A DNA stretch of 24,603 nucleotides from Clostridium sp. CAG:167 (GTDB taxonomy: Bacteria > Bacillota > Clostridia > Lachnospirales > Lachnospiraceae). Both the position numbers and the translations under genes were made by a program. The DNA lies in the NCBI GenBank assembly GCA_000433735.1, contig HF998310.1, positions 1 to 24,603 on the forward strand, read 5' to 3'. Below the pieces are notes generated by a model. The model was not told the DNA's origin and searched no databases. It was given only the letters and a program-made list of their open reading frames with translations. This document shows, piece by piece, positions 14,839 through 21,593 of this stretch. Position 1 is the stretch's first letter; each line of letters starts with the position of its first letter.

Positions 14839-16881
14839 ATGGTTAAAAAGATTATGAGAATTACCGTGCTGGCAGGGGTACTGAGTTTTATGGCCTTTGG
14901 CACACCGGATAGGGCAGTATCTGCACAGGCAGCGGAAAAGACCGTAACGATCAATACGGGCAATTACAGAGGCGGAAAAGCGATTCAGGAAGCTTTCGAC
15001 ACACAGGCAGCCAGCGATGGCACCGATGAACTGGTTGTGAAGCTGGAACCGGGTACATATAATATTACAGAATCTCTGATCGTTTACAGTCATACCAGAC
15101 TGGAGGCTACGGGATCCACTCTCCGCTACACGCGTACACTGAAACTGGAAGATAGTGACGGCCGTGCACCGATGATCGCCAATGCCTGCGAAGGCAAGAA
15201 GGGATATGATGGGGCCAGTGATATTACCATCAACGGCGGTACATGGGATTTTCAGGGAAGCAAAGGACAGGTAAATGCCGGCGTAACATTAGAGGCCTTT
15301 CGTTTTATGCACGGAAAAAATGTTTCCTTTACCAATATGACCATGCAGAATCTGAAGAAGAGTCATTATCTCACCATTGAAGGTCTGGATAATGTTACGA
15401 TCCAGAATTGTACCTTCAAAGATTTCCAGTCCATCACAGCCAGAAAAGAGGCTATTCATATTGACTGTATGCACAATGATTCCATGGCGCCGTCCAATCA
15501 GGAAAATACAGTTTATGATGATACTATCTGTAACAATGTGACGGTAGATGGCTGCACGTTTGTGGATGTTCCACGAGGAATCGGTACCCATATTGCAGTA
15601 GGTGGATTATATCCATCCAATATGAAATTCACCAATAATACATTCAAAAATATAACCTATGAAGCCATCAAGGCATATCACTACAAAAATGTTATCATTA
15701 CAGGAAATACCATTGATAAAGCCGGATGCGGTATTAAGTCTTACCTGTATGCCGAGCCGTCGGACAACGACAACGATGAAGAAGGAAACAGCAATTATTT
15801 ATCTGCATTAAAAAATACGGCAACAGAGGGAGTTCCTTACAATGCCAATATTCTGATCAGTCAGAACACTGTTCGGAATATTACGGACAGCAAAGAGGGA
15901 TTCGGTATTCATATCGCCGGAAATGCCAGCCGTCCGATCCAGGGAGTGACCGTAACAAACAACACGGTAAGTGCAACCAAAATGGCAGGAATTTACGCAA
16001 AATACGCAAACCGTATTACCATTTCCGACAACACCGTAGCGAACAGCGGAGGATGCAACATTCTGCTCACATCTGCCGGACAGTCAGTGGTGCAGAAAAA
16101 TCAGCTGTCAGCCGCTGGCCAGGATGGACTTCTGGTTCAGGATTCATGGACTTCCACCGTGGCAGACAATACCGTTTCCAATGCGAAAAAGCATGGTATC
16201 TATATGAATACAGTCAGCGGTGCCGTAGTTCGTGGAAATACCACTTCAAAAGACAAGACAGGCGGCATTGCCAGTGACAAATGCAAAAAGATCCAGGTGA
16301 CGGCAAACACCGTTAAGTCTTCCGGAAAAAATGCTATTGTCATCCAGAATTCCCCAAGTGCCAGTGTAAATGGAAATCAGGTGAAGACCGCCAAAAACTT
16401 TGGTGTCTATGTATTTGCGTCCAATCAGGCCCTGGTGCAGAAAAATGCGATTCAGAATACAAAGAGCACAGGAATCGTGATCCAGAAGGGAACCCGGATC
16501 AAGGTAAAGAACAATACAGTTAAAAAGGCTGGAAAATACGGTATTCTTTTCACCAAAACAAAGAAAAGTTCAGCCAGTTCCAATAAAATCACTAGTGCGA
16601 AAAATATTTCTTTGTGCTACTCAAAAGATGCCAAAAACAGAAAGCAGAATCTGTATTTCCTGAAATTGGATCTGAAGAAGGGTGCAAAGAAGATTTCCGG
16701 TCGTGTGATCTCAAAAGTAAAAGTGTCTGCTACCGTTAATGGCAAAACGAAGACGAAGAAAACATCGAAAAAAGGTAAGTTCAGTCTGTCAGTAAAGAAA
16801 CTGAAAAAAGGCAGTCGTGTAAAATTTACGCTGAAAGATTCCCTGGGCAACCAGGCAGTTATTTACCGTAAGGTTAAGTAG
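14839..16881 (+). CDS. Secreted right-handed parallel beta-helix protein
   Basis: A 680-residue exported protein. The signal peptide spans roughly residues 1-32 (basic MVKKIMR, hydrophobic ITVLAGVLSFMAFG, then SAQAA). About 16 imperfect beta-helix (PbH1) coils follow, with recurring phrases such as NVTIQNCTFKDF, NVTVDGCTFVDV, GVTVTNNTVSAT, RITISDNTVANS and RIKVKNNTVKKA, typical of pectate-lyase or polysaccharide-modifying folds. Catalytic residues cannot be assigned. The last ~75 residues are very Lys-rich and look like a small Ig-like domain (GRVISKVKVSATVNGKTKTK, then GKFSLSVKKLKKG). No sortase motif or membrane anchor is seen. AAGGAG at 14825-14830 precedes the ATG by 8 nt. No terminator separates it from the next promoter. 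Confidence 0.88.
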   Translation: MVKKIMRITVLAGVLSFMAFGTPDRAVSAQAAEKTVTINTGNYRGGKAIQEAFDTQAASDGTDELVVKLEPGTYNITESLIVYSHTRLEATGSTLRYTRTLKLEDSDGRAPMIANACEGKKGYDGASDITINGGTWDFQGSKGQVNAGVTLEAFRFMHGKNVSFTNMTMQNLKKSHYLTIEGLDNVTIQNCTFKDFQSITARKEAIHIDCMHNDSMAPSNQENTVYDDTICNNVTVDGCTFVDVPRGIGTHIAVGGLYPSNMKFTNNTFKNITYEAIKAYHYKNVIITGNTIDKAGCGIKSYLYAEPSDNDNDEEGNSNYLSALKNTATEGVPYNANILISQNTVRNITDSKEGFGIHIAGNASRPIQGVTVTNNTVSATKMAGIYAKYANRITISDNTVANSGGCNILLTSAGQSVVQKNQLSAAGQDGLLVQDSWTSTVADNTVSNAKKHGIYMNTVSGAVVRGNTTSKDKTGGIASDKCKKIQVTANTVKSSGKNAIVIQNSPSASVNGNQVKTAKNFGVYVFASNQALVQKNAIQNTKSTGIVIQKGTRIKVKNNTVKKAGKYGILFTKTKKSSASSNKITSAKNISLCYSKDAKNRKQNLYFLKLDLKKGAKKISGRVISKVKVSATVNGKTKTKKTSKKGKFSLSVKKLKKGSRVKFTLKDSLGNQAVIYRKVK

Positions 16882-16911
16882 TTGACAGGGTTTAAGAAAG
16901 CAGAGTATAAT
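16882..16911 (+). promoter_or_regulatory. Sigma-A promoter of pgi
   Basis: TTGACA 16882-16887 and TATAAT 16906-16911 are both consensus, with an 18-nt spacer. The -35 begins immediately after the stop codon of the beta-helix gene. Confidence 0.85.
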
Positions 16912-16948
16912 TTATTATATCAGTGAAATGTGTAAGGAGGAATATAAT

Positions 16949-18298
16949 ATGGCAGAACATGTATCGTTTGATTATTCTCTTGCCAAAGGGGTTATCGGCC
17001 AGGATGAACTGACTTCCATGAAGGCGGCTGTGCTGGCAGCAAGAGACACACTGGAAAATAAGAAAGGGGCAGGAAACGACTTCCTTGGCTGGATAGATTT
17101 GCCGGAGGACTATGACAAAGAGGAATTTGCCAGGATACAGAAAGCAGCAGAAAAGATCCAGTCTGACTCAGAAGTTCTGGTAGTCATCGGAATTGGTGGA
17201 TCCTACCTGGGAGCCAGAGCGGCTATTGAATTTTTGCGCCACTGTTTTTACAACAGCGTTGATAAAAAAGTAAGAAAAACGCCTGAGATTTATTATGCAG
17301 GAAACAGTATCAGTGGTACATATCTTTCCCAGCTGATCGAGACCATCGGGGACAGAGACTTTTCCGTGAATGTCATCAGTAAGTCCGGAACTACCACAGA
17401 ACCTGCGATTGCGTTCCGTATTTTCAAAGAAATGCTGGAAAACAAGTATGGAAAAGAAGAAGCAGCCCGTCGTATTTATGCTACGACAGACCGTGCCAAA
17501 GGTGCGCTGAAAGGCCTGGCAACAGAAGAAGGTTATGAGACATTTGTGGTACCGGATGATGTAGGAGGCCGTTTCTCCGTGCTGACAGCCGTAGGTCTGC
17601 TTCCAATCGCAGCCAGCGGTGCCGATATCGAGAAACTTATGGAAGGTGCCCGCAGCATGCGTAAACTCTGCCTGGAGACAGAAGTGGAGAAAAACGATGC
17701 TATCCAGTACGCCCTGATCCGTAACATTCTTCATGCCAAAGGAAAGAGTGTAGAGGTTCTGGCAAATTATGAACCGATTTTCCACTATGTAGGAGAGTGG
17801 TGGAAACAGTTGTATGGAGAAAGTGAAGGAAAAGACCAGAAAGGTATTTTCCCGGCAGCGGTGGATCTGACCACCGACCTTCATTCTATGGGACAGTTTA
17901 TCCAGGACGGATCCCGTATCATGTTTGAGACAGTAATGGAGCTGGAGAATCCGGCACTGGACATTACCGTGAAAGAAGAAGAAAAAGATCTGGACGGATT
18001 GAATTATCTGGCAGGAAAGACCATGGACTTCATCAATAAGAGTGCCATGCGCGGTACACAGTTGGCGCATACCGATGGAAATGTACCAAATCTTGTGATT
18101 CGTATACCGGAGCAGAGCGAATTCAGCCTGGGAGAATTGTTCTATTTCTTTGAGTATGCTTGTGGCATTAGTGGTTACCTTCTGGGTGTGAATCCATTTA
18201 ACCAGCCGGGTGTAGAGAGCTACAAGAAGAATATGTTTGCGCTTCTTGGAAAGCCGGGATATGAGGAACTCAGCAAAGAATTGAAGGCTCGACTTTAA
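16949..18298 (+). CDS. pgi: Glucose-6-phosphate isomerase
   Basis: A 449-residue cytosolic enzyme interconverting glucose 6-phosphate and fructose 6-phosphate in glycolysis and gluconeogenesis. Motifs are VVIGIGGSYLGARAAIEFL, the phosphate-binding VISKSGTTTEPAIAFRIF, PDDVGGRFSVLTAVGLLP, and the C-terminal GVNPFNQPGVESYK. Length matches the short bacterial form. ATG 16949 follows AAGGAGG at 16934-16940 with 8-nt spacing; an in-frame ATG at 16928 lies before the ribosome binding site and was rejected. It is transcribed alone from its own promoter and ends at a strong bidirectional terminator. Confidence 0.98.
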   Translation: MAEHVSFDYSLAKGVIGQDELTSMKAAVLAARDTLENKKGAGNDFLGWIDLPEDYDKEEFARIQKAAEKIQSDSEVLVVIGIGGSYLGARAAIEFLRHCFYNSVDKKVRKTPEIYYAGNSISGTYLSQLIETIGDRDFSVNVISKSGTTTEPAIAFRIFKEMLENKYGKEEAARRIYATTDRAKGALKGLATEEGYETFVVPDDVGGRFSVLTAVGLLPIAASGADIEKLMEGARSMRKLCLETEVEKNDAIQYALIRNILHAKGKSVEVLANYEPIFHYVGEWWKQLYGESEGKDQKGIFPAAVDLTTDLHSMGQFIQDGSRIMFETVMELENPALDITVKEEEKDLDGLNYLAGKTMDFINKSAMRGTQLAHTDGNVPNLVIRIPEQSEFSLGELFYFFEYACGISGYLLGVNPFNQPGVESYKKNMFALLGKPGYEELSKELKARL

Positions 18299-18310
18299 TT
18301 AAAAAATAAG

Positions 18311-18363
18311 ATAAAAAAAGAAGAAATGATATTACGAAACCGTTTATCATTTCTTCTTTTTAT
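18311..18363. terminator. Bidirectional terminator between pgi and the DUF1858 gene
   Basis: AAAGAAGAAATGATA 18317-18331 pairs perfectly with TATCATTTCTTCTTT 18345-18359. An A-run on the left and T-run on the right fit termination from both sides. Confidence 0.85.
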
Positions 18364-18384
18364 AATGCTTCGGACTCTGCCGTT

Positions 18385-18597
18385 TTATTTGTTCTTATTT
18401 GCAAGAAATTCATTGATCTTCTGAACCAGTTCATCGCAATCTATGCCATGAACGGCAGCAGCCTCTTCCAGACTTTCGCCCTGGGAAGCAGGACAACCGA
18501 TACAATGCATACCACATGCCATCATGATCGGAGCGATCGTAGCATCTGCCTGCAAAATCTGACCAATTAACATGTCTTTACTTACTTCTTTAATCAT
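18385..18597 (-). CDS. DUF1858 redox-disulfide domain protein
   Basis: A 70-residue cytosolic protein. The start at 18597 is supported by GGAGG seven nt upstream on the - strand; a longer in-frame start at 18627 precedes this SD. Starting MIKEVSKDMLIGQIL, it contains CGMHCIGCPAS with Cys at 28, 32 and 35, as in the DUF1858 / hybrid-cluster-protein-associated redox domain. These domains are thought to act in thiol or Fe-S redox chemistry, often as stand-alone small proteins in anaerobes. The precise role is unknown. It is divergent from a ferredoxin gene. Confidence 0.9.
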   Translation of the reverse strand: MIKEVSKDMLIGQILQADATIAPIMMACGMHCIGCPASQGESLEEAAAVHGIDCDELVQKINEFLANKNK

Positions 18598-18641
18598 GGT
18601 CGACCTCCATAAAAAATAATGTTTCATACTACTAACTAATG

Positions 18642-18670
18642 ATTATAGGTAATATTGGAGAAAAAGTCAA
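18642..18670 (-). promoter_or_regulatory. Promoter of the DUF1858 gene
   Basis: On the - strand TTGACT (18665-18670) and TATAAT (18642-18647) are separated by 17 nt, near consensus. Confidence 0.75.
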
Positions 18671-18692
18671 GAAAGGAGAATAAACTATTTAC

Positions 18693-18721
18693 TTGTAATT
18701 TTTCTCAATATGTATTATTAT
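18693..18721 (+). promoter_or_regulatory. Probable promoter of the ferredoxin gene
   Basis: TTGTAA 18693-18698 and TATTAT 18716-18721 have a 17-nt spacer. The surrounding sequence is AT-rich, so other -10 choices (TATTAT 18713-18718) are possible. Confidence 0.5.
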
Positions 18722-18761
18722 GTGAGTATATTCATATTATATTCAAAAGGAGGACATAGCA

Positions 18762-18932
18762 ATGGCTTATAAAATTTCTGATGTATGTATTAGCTGTGGA
18801 GCTTGTGCTGGAGAGTGTCCAGTAGGAGCAATCGCTGAAGGAGATGCACATTACGAAATCGATGCAGACAAATGTATCGACTGCGGTTCATGTGCAGGAA
18901 CATGCCCAACAGGCGCTATTGATCCAGAATAA
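18762..18932 (+). CDS. Clostridial-type 2[4Fe-4S] ferredoxin
   Basis: A 56-residue low-potential electron carrier. Two classic cluster motifs are complete: C9-xx-C12-xx-C15-xxx-C19-P and C38-xx-C41-xx-C44-xxx-C48-P, separated by an acidic linker. Starting MAYKISDVCISCGACAGECP, it matches clostridial ferredoxins in length and pseudo-twofold symmetry. AAAGGAGG at 18746-18753 precedes the ATG by 8 nt. It is monocistronic, with its own terminator. In an anaerobe it would serve pyruvate:ferredoxin oxidoreductase and hydrogenase; a group B-type [FeFe] hydrogenase starts 5 kb downstream. Confidence 0.97.
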   Translation: MAYKISDVCISCGACAGECPVGAIAEGDAHYEIDADKCIDCGSCAGTCPTGAIDPE

Positions 18933-18954
18933 TTTATTTATTCTGTCCATAAAG

Positions 18955-18989
18955 AAAAGGCTATCTGTCTTGCGGCAGATAGCCTTTTT
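18955..18989 (+). terminator. Intrinsic terminator after the ferredoxin gene
   Basis: AAAAGGCTATCTG 18955-18967 pairs with CAGATAGCCTTTT 18976-18988 (13 bp, 8-nt loop), ending in T5. It may also stop mecA transcription from the other side. Confidence 0.9.
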
Positions 18990-19003
18990 CATGTAAAGCA
19001 AGA

Positions 19004-19792
19004 TTAAATTTCAGCTAATTCTCTAAGAGCATGGTCTTTCAGAATAAGCTGGAAATGCTCATTGTAATATGCTTCGGTGGCATAAGTGATATGCTCTTCC
19101 CGGCCGTATTCGGACAAGCGGAAACAAGCCTGTTCAAAGCCTGATTTGGAATTGCCCCGGTTGATCAGAAGGAAATATCTGGAATTCATCCGGTTCTTCC
19201 AGAGGGTATTTTTGGCAGAATACTCATTTTCCAGTAATCTGGCAAGAGGAAGCAGCGGATCCATGGAGGCGAAAGAATATACTCGCATCTGATCTCTTAA
19301 TTCCTCGTCTTTTTTCTTTTTATTCTGTTTTTTCTTTTTCTTCTTCTGAATGGCTTCAGATAAAGGAATGAACTCCCCGGTCTCTTTGTCATGAGCTTCA
19401 TCCATCAATTCATGAAGCTGCTCAAAGCAGTCAATGATATCCGGGGAAACAGAATCTTCTTCATTGTCCTCTTCCAGTCCGTCGTCCAGAGAAGCGTCCA
19501 AGTCTGACAGACCAAAACGATCCAGTTTGGCATCCATGTCATCCGGGTTATCAACTTTAGTGATCAAAAGGACAATGGAATCCTTGGAAGTAGGGATCGC
19601 TTCTATCATTAAAGGGATGTTGTCAGCATCAAACCCAAAATCAATATTGGCCTGCTCCATCATATCGCGAAACAACTCTTTTGCCTTGTCTGAACCATAT
19701 GCCAGTTCACTGATCTTTAAGTGGCGCTCAGACAGATCGGCTTTATTTAAAGTACAGCGAATCTGATTTTCGCTAATTTTTTCAATTTTCAT
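19004..19792 (-). CDS. mecA: Adaptor protein MecA
   Basis: A 262-residue cytosolic adaptor that delivers substrates to ClpC/ClpP. The N-terminal domain starts MKIEKISENQIRCTLNKADL and contains a typical LFRDMMEQANIDFGF. The C-terminal ClpC-binding domain begins near MRVYSFASMDPLLPLARLL and ends with YATEAYYNEHFQLILKDHAL. A flexible acidic then Lys-rich linker (runs of six and four Lys, near residues 165-178) joins them, as in other MecA proteins. The start at 19792 has GAAGGGAG (19802-19809, - strand) upstream; an earlier in-frame start would pass through the promoter. The substrates in this organism are not indicated by the neighbourhood. Confidence 0.93.
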   Translation of the reverse strand: MKIEKISENQIRCTLNKADLSERHLKISELAYGSDKAKELFRDMMEQANIDFGFDADNIPLMIEAIPTSKDSIVLLITKVDNPDDMDAKLDRFGLSDLDASLDDGLEEDNEEDSVSPDIIDCFEQLHELMDEAHDKETGEFIPLSEAIQKKKKKKQNKKKKDEELRDQMRVYSFASMDPLLPLARLLENEYSAKNTLWKNRMNSRYFLLINRGNSKSGFEQACFRLSEYGREEHITYATEAYYNEHFQLILKDHALRELAEI

Positions 19793-19831
19793 ACAGCGGC
19801 ACTCCCTTCTTAATATCTTTTTGTACTGAAA

Positions 19832-19860
19832 AGTATAATTTATAATGCACTTAAAGTCAA
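19832..19860 (-). promoter_or_regulatory. Promoter of mecA
   Basis: On the - strand TTGACT (19855-19860) and TATACT (19832-19837) are separated by 17 nt. Confidence 0.75.
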
Positions 19861-19939
19861 CTGATAACCGAAAAAAACCGATGGAAAGAAACGGAAATGT
19901 TTTTTCGTTCCAATGACCATAAATCCGTCCACACAACTA

Positions 19940-19968
19940 TTGATGGAAAGGCGGGCAGCAGGTATAAT
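19940..19968 (+). promoter_or_regulatory. Promoter upstream of the 20019-20428 region
   Basis: TTGATG 19940-19945 and TATAAT 19963-19968 are separated by 17 nt. Predicted start of transcription is about 19975. The rest of the stretch between mecA and the next gene (19861-20018) shows no convincing gene. Confidence 0.7.
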
Positions 19969-20018
19969 GGGAACCAAGGTAAGGTCATTCAAATCAATAG
20001 CGGGGGAGGTGAATTTTA

Positions 20019-20093
20019 TTGACAGTTCGTTTTGATTCATATTTTCATTATAGCAGACAGGGATACATGAAGGGGACTTTACCATATGCCTGA
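20019..20093 (+). CDS. Short SD-led ORF (24 aa), leader or gene remnant
   Basis: GGGGGAGGT at 20002-20010 is a strong ribosome binding site 8 nt before TTG 20019. It opens a 24-codon frame (TVRFDSYFHYSRQGYMKG, then TLPYA) that stops at TGA 20091-20093, three nt before the GTG of the next frame. It follows a good promoter. It could be a leader peptide or the original 5' end of a gene now split by frameshift. Not recognised. Confidence 0.3.
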   Translation: MTVRFDSYFHYSRQGYMKGTLPYA

Positions 20094-20095
20094 AA

Positions 20096-20428
20096 GTGGT
20101 TACATCACGGAACGCACCTTGCTTTCAGGGAGAGAGACAGACGAGAGACCAGGCAGAATGGATTGCCATGGGGAGGGATGAGATACTGAGAACATGGTTC
20201 ATGGCGGAACTTGCTCATGCCAGAGAACAGGGGATCGCAGTGGATGTAGAAGGGGTTCCGTATGAGGATCAGACACCGGATGAGGTGTGGGAACTTATGC
20301 AGAAACGAAACTATATGCTGGATTATGAAGGGGATGACACAGGCCGTATTGTGGCCTTGCATATTGAATTATTAAAGCCATTAAAAAACCCGGAAAAAAT
20401 GCGATACAAATTTACAAATGGTCGGTAA
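20096..20428 (+). CDS. Small hypothetical protein
   Basis: A 110-residue frame, not recognised. GTG 20096 and ATG 20168 (86 residues) are the candidate starts; neither has a good ribosome binding site. From about residue 25 onward the sequence looks like a real soluble acidic protein (GRDEILRTWFMAELAHARE, then EGVPYEDQTPDEVWELMQKR and GRIVALHIELL). The first 24 residues look less protein-like and may be non-coding or derived from another frame. A promoter at 19940-19968 and a strong SD at 20002-20010 point to translation beginning earlier in a different frame. A damaged 5' end is possible. Confidence 0.55.
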   Translation: MVTSRNAPCFQGERQTRDQAEWIAMGRDEILRTWFMAELAHAREQGIAVDVEGVPYEDQTPDEVWELMQKRNYMLDYEGDDTGRIVALHIELLKPLKNPEKMRYKFTNGR

Positions 20429-20571
20429 GGACGCATATAAAATCCTGCTATCAGCATGAAGGAAGGTTTTCTCACAGATGGCACAGTAACGGGACTTACC
20501 CGGACTTAAAAAGAGAAGGAACAATACGCCACAGGGATGAGAAAAATGCTTATTTATGCTCATAGATCATC

Positions 20572-20599
20572 TTGACAAGTTAGGAATATCGTATATAAT
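20572..20599 (+). promoter_or_regulatory. Strong promoter of the LuxR-type regulator gene
   Basis: TTGACA 20572-20577 and TATAAT 20594-20599 are both consensus, with a 16-nt spacer. The predicted start is about 20606. The stretch 20429-20571 before it holds no gene that can be supported. Confidence 0.82.
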
Positions 20600-20615
20600 G
20601 ACTAGTATACGGGAA

Positions 20616-20648
20616 GGGCCGTGCGCAGACAGCGCATGGCCCTTTTTT
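20616..20648 (+). terminator. Leader terminator directly after the promoter
   Basis: GGGCCGTGCGC 20616-20626 pairs with GCGCATGGCCC 20632-20642 (11 bp, one G-U, 5-nt loop), followed by T6 at 20643-20648. It sits about 10 nt after the predicted transcription start and about 80 nt before the ATG of the regulator gene, so it probably attenuates that gene. Confidence 0.85.
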
Positions 20649-20729
20649 GAGTTTTGTGCCCGGAGGGACTGTGATAGAAGTAAACCAGGCACAATCCACG
20701 TACTTACAAAAGAAAAGGAGGCCCTGTTC

Positions 20730-21473
20730 ATGAAGCGATTTGAAAATAGTGACTGGCTGGTGTTAAACAGCCTTATATATAAGATTTATACCACCAGGGA
20801 TTTTGAGTTGATGCGTAGTGAATTTCTGGAACAGCTGCGGCTGGTGCTGGATTTTGACAGTGCCCAGTTCAGGCTGGCCAATGAGGAGGGAGAACTGGGA
20901 GATACCGTTGCCTTCCATGACAGCAGCGATCTGGCCACGCAATACGAGGAAAATGATTATTGCCGGGGACTTCTGCACGGAGGCAAAAGCATTGTGTACC
21001 GGGAGTCGGATGTGATTTCAGAGGAGGTCAGAAGTGCTTCGGAATATTATAACAAAGTGTATGTTCCTAACGGGTGGCATTATTCCATCCATATGGTATT
21101 GTGCCATGAAGAGAGGCTGCTGGGGGAAGTTACTTTGTACCGGAAACAGGGCAAGTCGGATTTTCATTATGATGATGTGTTTCTGCTGGATATGTTGAAA
21201 GAACATTTGTCATACCGGCTGGACAGAGAGTGGAAAGACAGGGGACTGGATGGGGGGAAAATGACCATTAAGGCGGCTACCCTGCAGTACTCCCTTACTA
21301 AAAGAGAAGAGACCATCCTCAGGCTTTTGCTGGCAGGAGAGGCAAACGATCAGATCTGTGAGGAACTTTGTATCAGTGTTAATACTTTAAAGAAGCATGT
21401 GTTGAATTTATACCGCAAGTTAGGGATAAGGAACCGGGTTCAGATGTTTAAGATGATCCGGGAAAAGGAATGA
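20730..21473 (+). CDS. LuxR-type transcriptional regulator
   Basis: A 247-residue DNA-binding protein. The C-terminal LuxR helix-turn-helix spans about residues 187-245 (YSLTKREETILRLLLAGEAN, then ICEELCISVNTLKKHVLNLY and RKLGIRNRVQMFK). The N-terminal ~170 residues have a GAF/PAS-like alpha-beta appearance (FDSAQFRLANEEGE; HYSIHMVLCHEERLLGEVTL; HYDDVFLLDMLKEHLSYRL) and presumably sense a small ligand, unknown here. No receiver Asp pocket is evident, so it is not a classical response regulator. ATG 20730 has AAAAGGAGG at 20713-20721, 8 nt away. An in-frame ATG at 20556 lies upstream of the promoter and terminator and was rejected. Confidence 0.87.
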   Translation: MKRFENSDWLVLNSLIYKIYTTRDFELMRSEFLEQLRLVLDFDSAQFRLANEEGELGDTVAFHDSSDLATQYEENDYCRGLLHGGKSIVYRESDVISEEVRSASEYYNKVYVPNGWHYSIHMVLCHEERLLGEVTLYRKQGKSDFHYDDVFLLDMLKEHLSYRLDREWKDRGLDGGKMTIKAATLQYSLTKREETILRLLLAGEANDQICEELCISVNTLKKHVLNLYRKLGIRNRVQMFKMIREKE

Positions 21474-21481
21474 TCACAAAT

Positions 21482-21552
21482 AAAAAAAGTTCATCCGGCG
21501 GGAGACGGAATATGCATAGCATATAAGTCTCCCGCCAGGATGAACTTTTTTA
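21482..21552. terminator. Long bidirectional terminator
   Basis: The left arm runs from the A7 tract through GTTCATCC and GGCGGGAGAC (21482-21506). The right arm is GTCTCCCGCC, a bulged A, then GGATGAAC and T6 (21527-21551). The 20-nt loop holds a small TATGC/GCATA palindrome. It separates the LuxR-type gene from the convergent Big_2 protein gene. Confidence 0.9.
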
Positions 21553-21593
21553 TTGTTTACTTGAAGTTATCTGATATAAATCAGACTAAAAGA

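Noticed and set aside
17168..18070. 300-codon open frame on the - strand
   Set aside because: It lies wholly within pgi, whose motifs are unmistakable; the antisense frame is Cys/Phe/His-rich with no domain and no ribosome binding site.
19840..20040. Possible 66-residue - strand protein beginning MNQNELSIKF
   Set aside because: No SD at its ATG, it overlaps the mecA promoter and the + strand promoter at 19940, and it matches no family recognised.
20556..20729. N-terminal extension of the LuxR-type regulator
   Set aside because: The in-frame ATG at 20556 precedes the promoter and the leader terminator; the SD-supported start is 20730.
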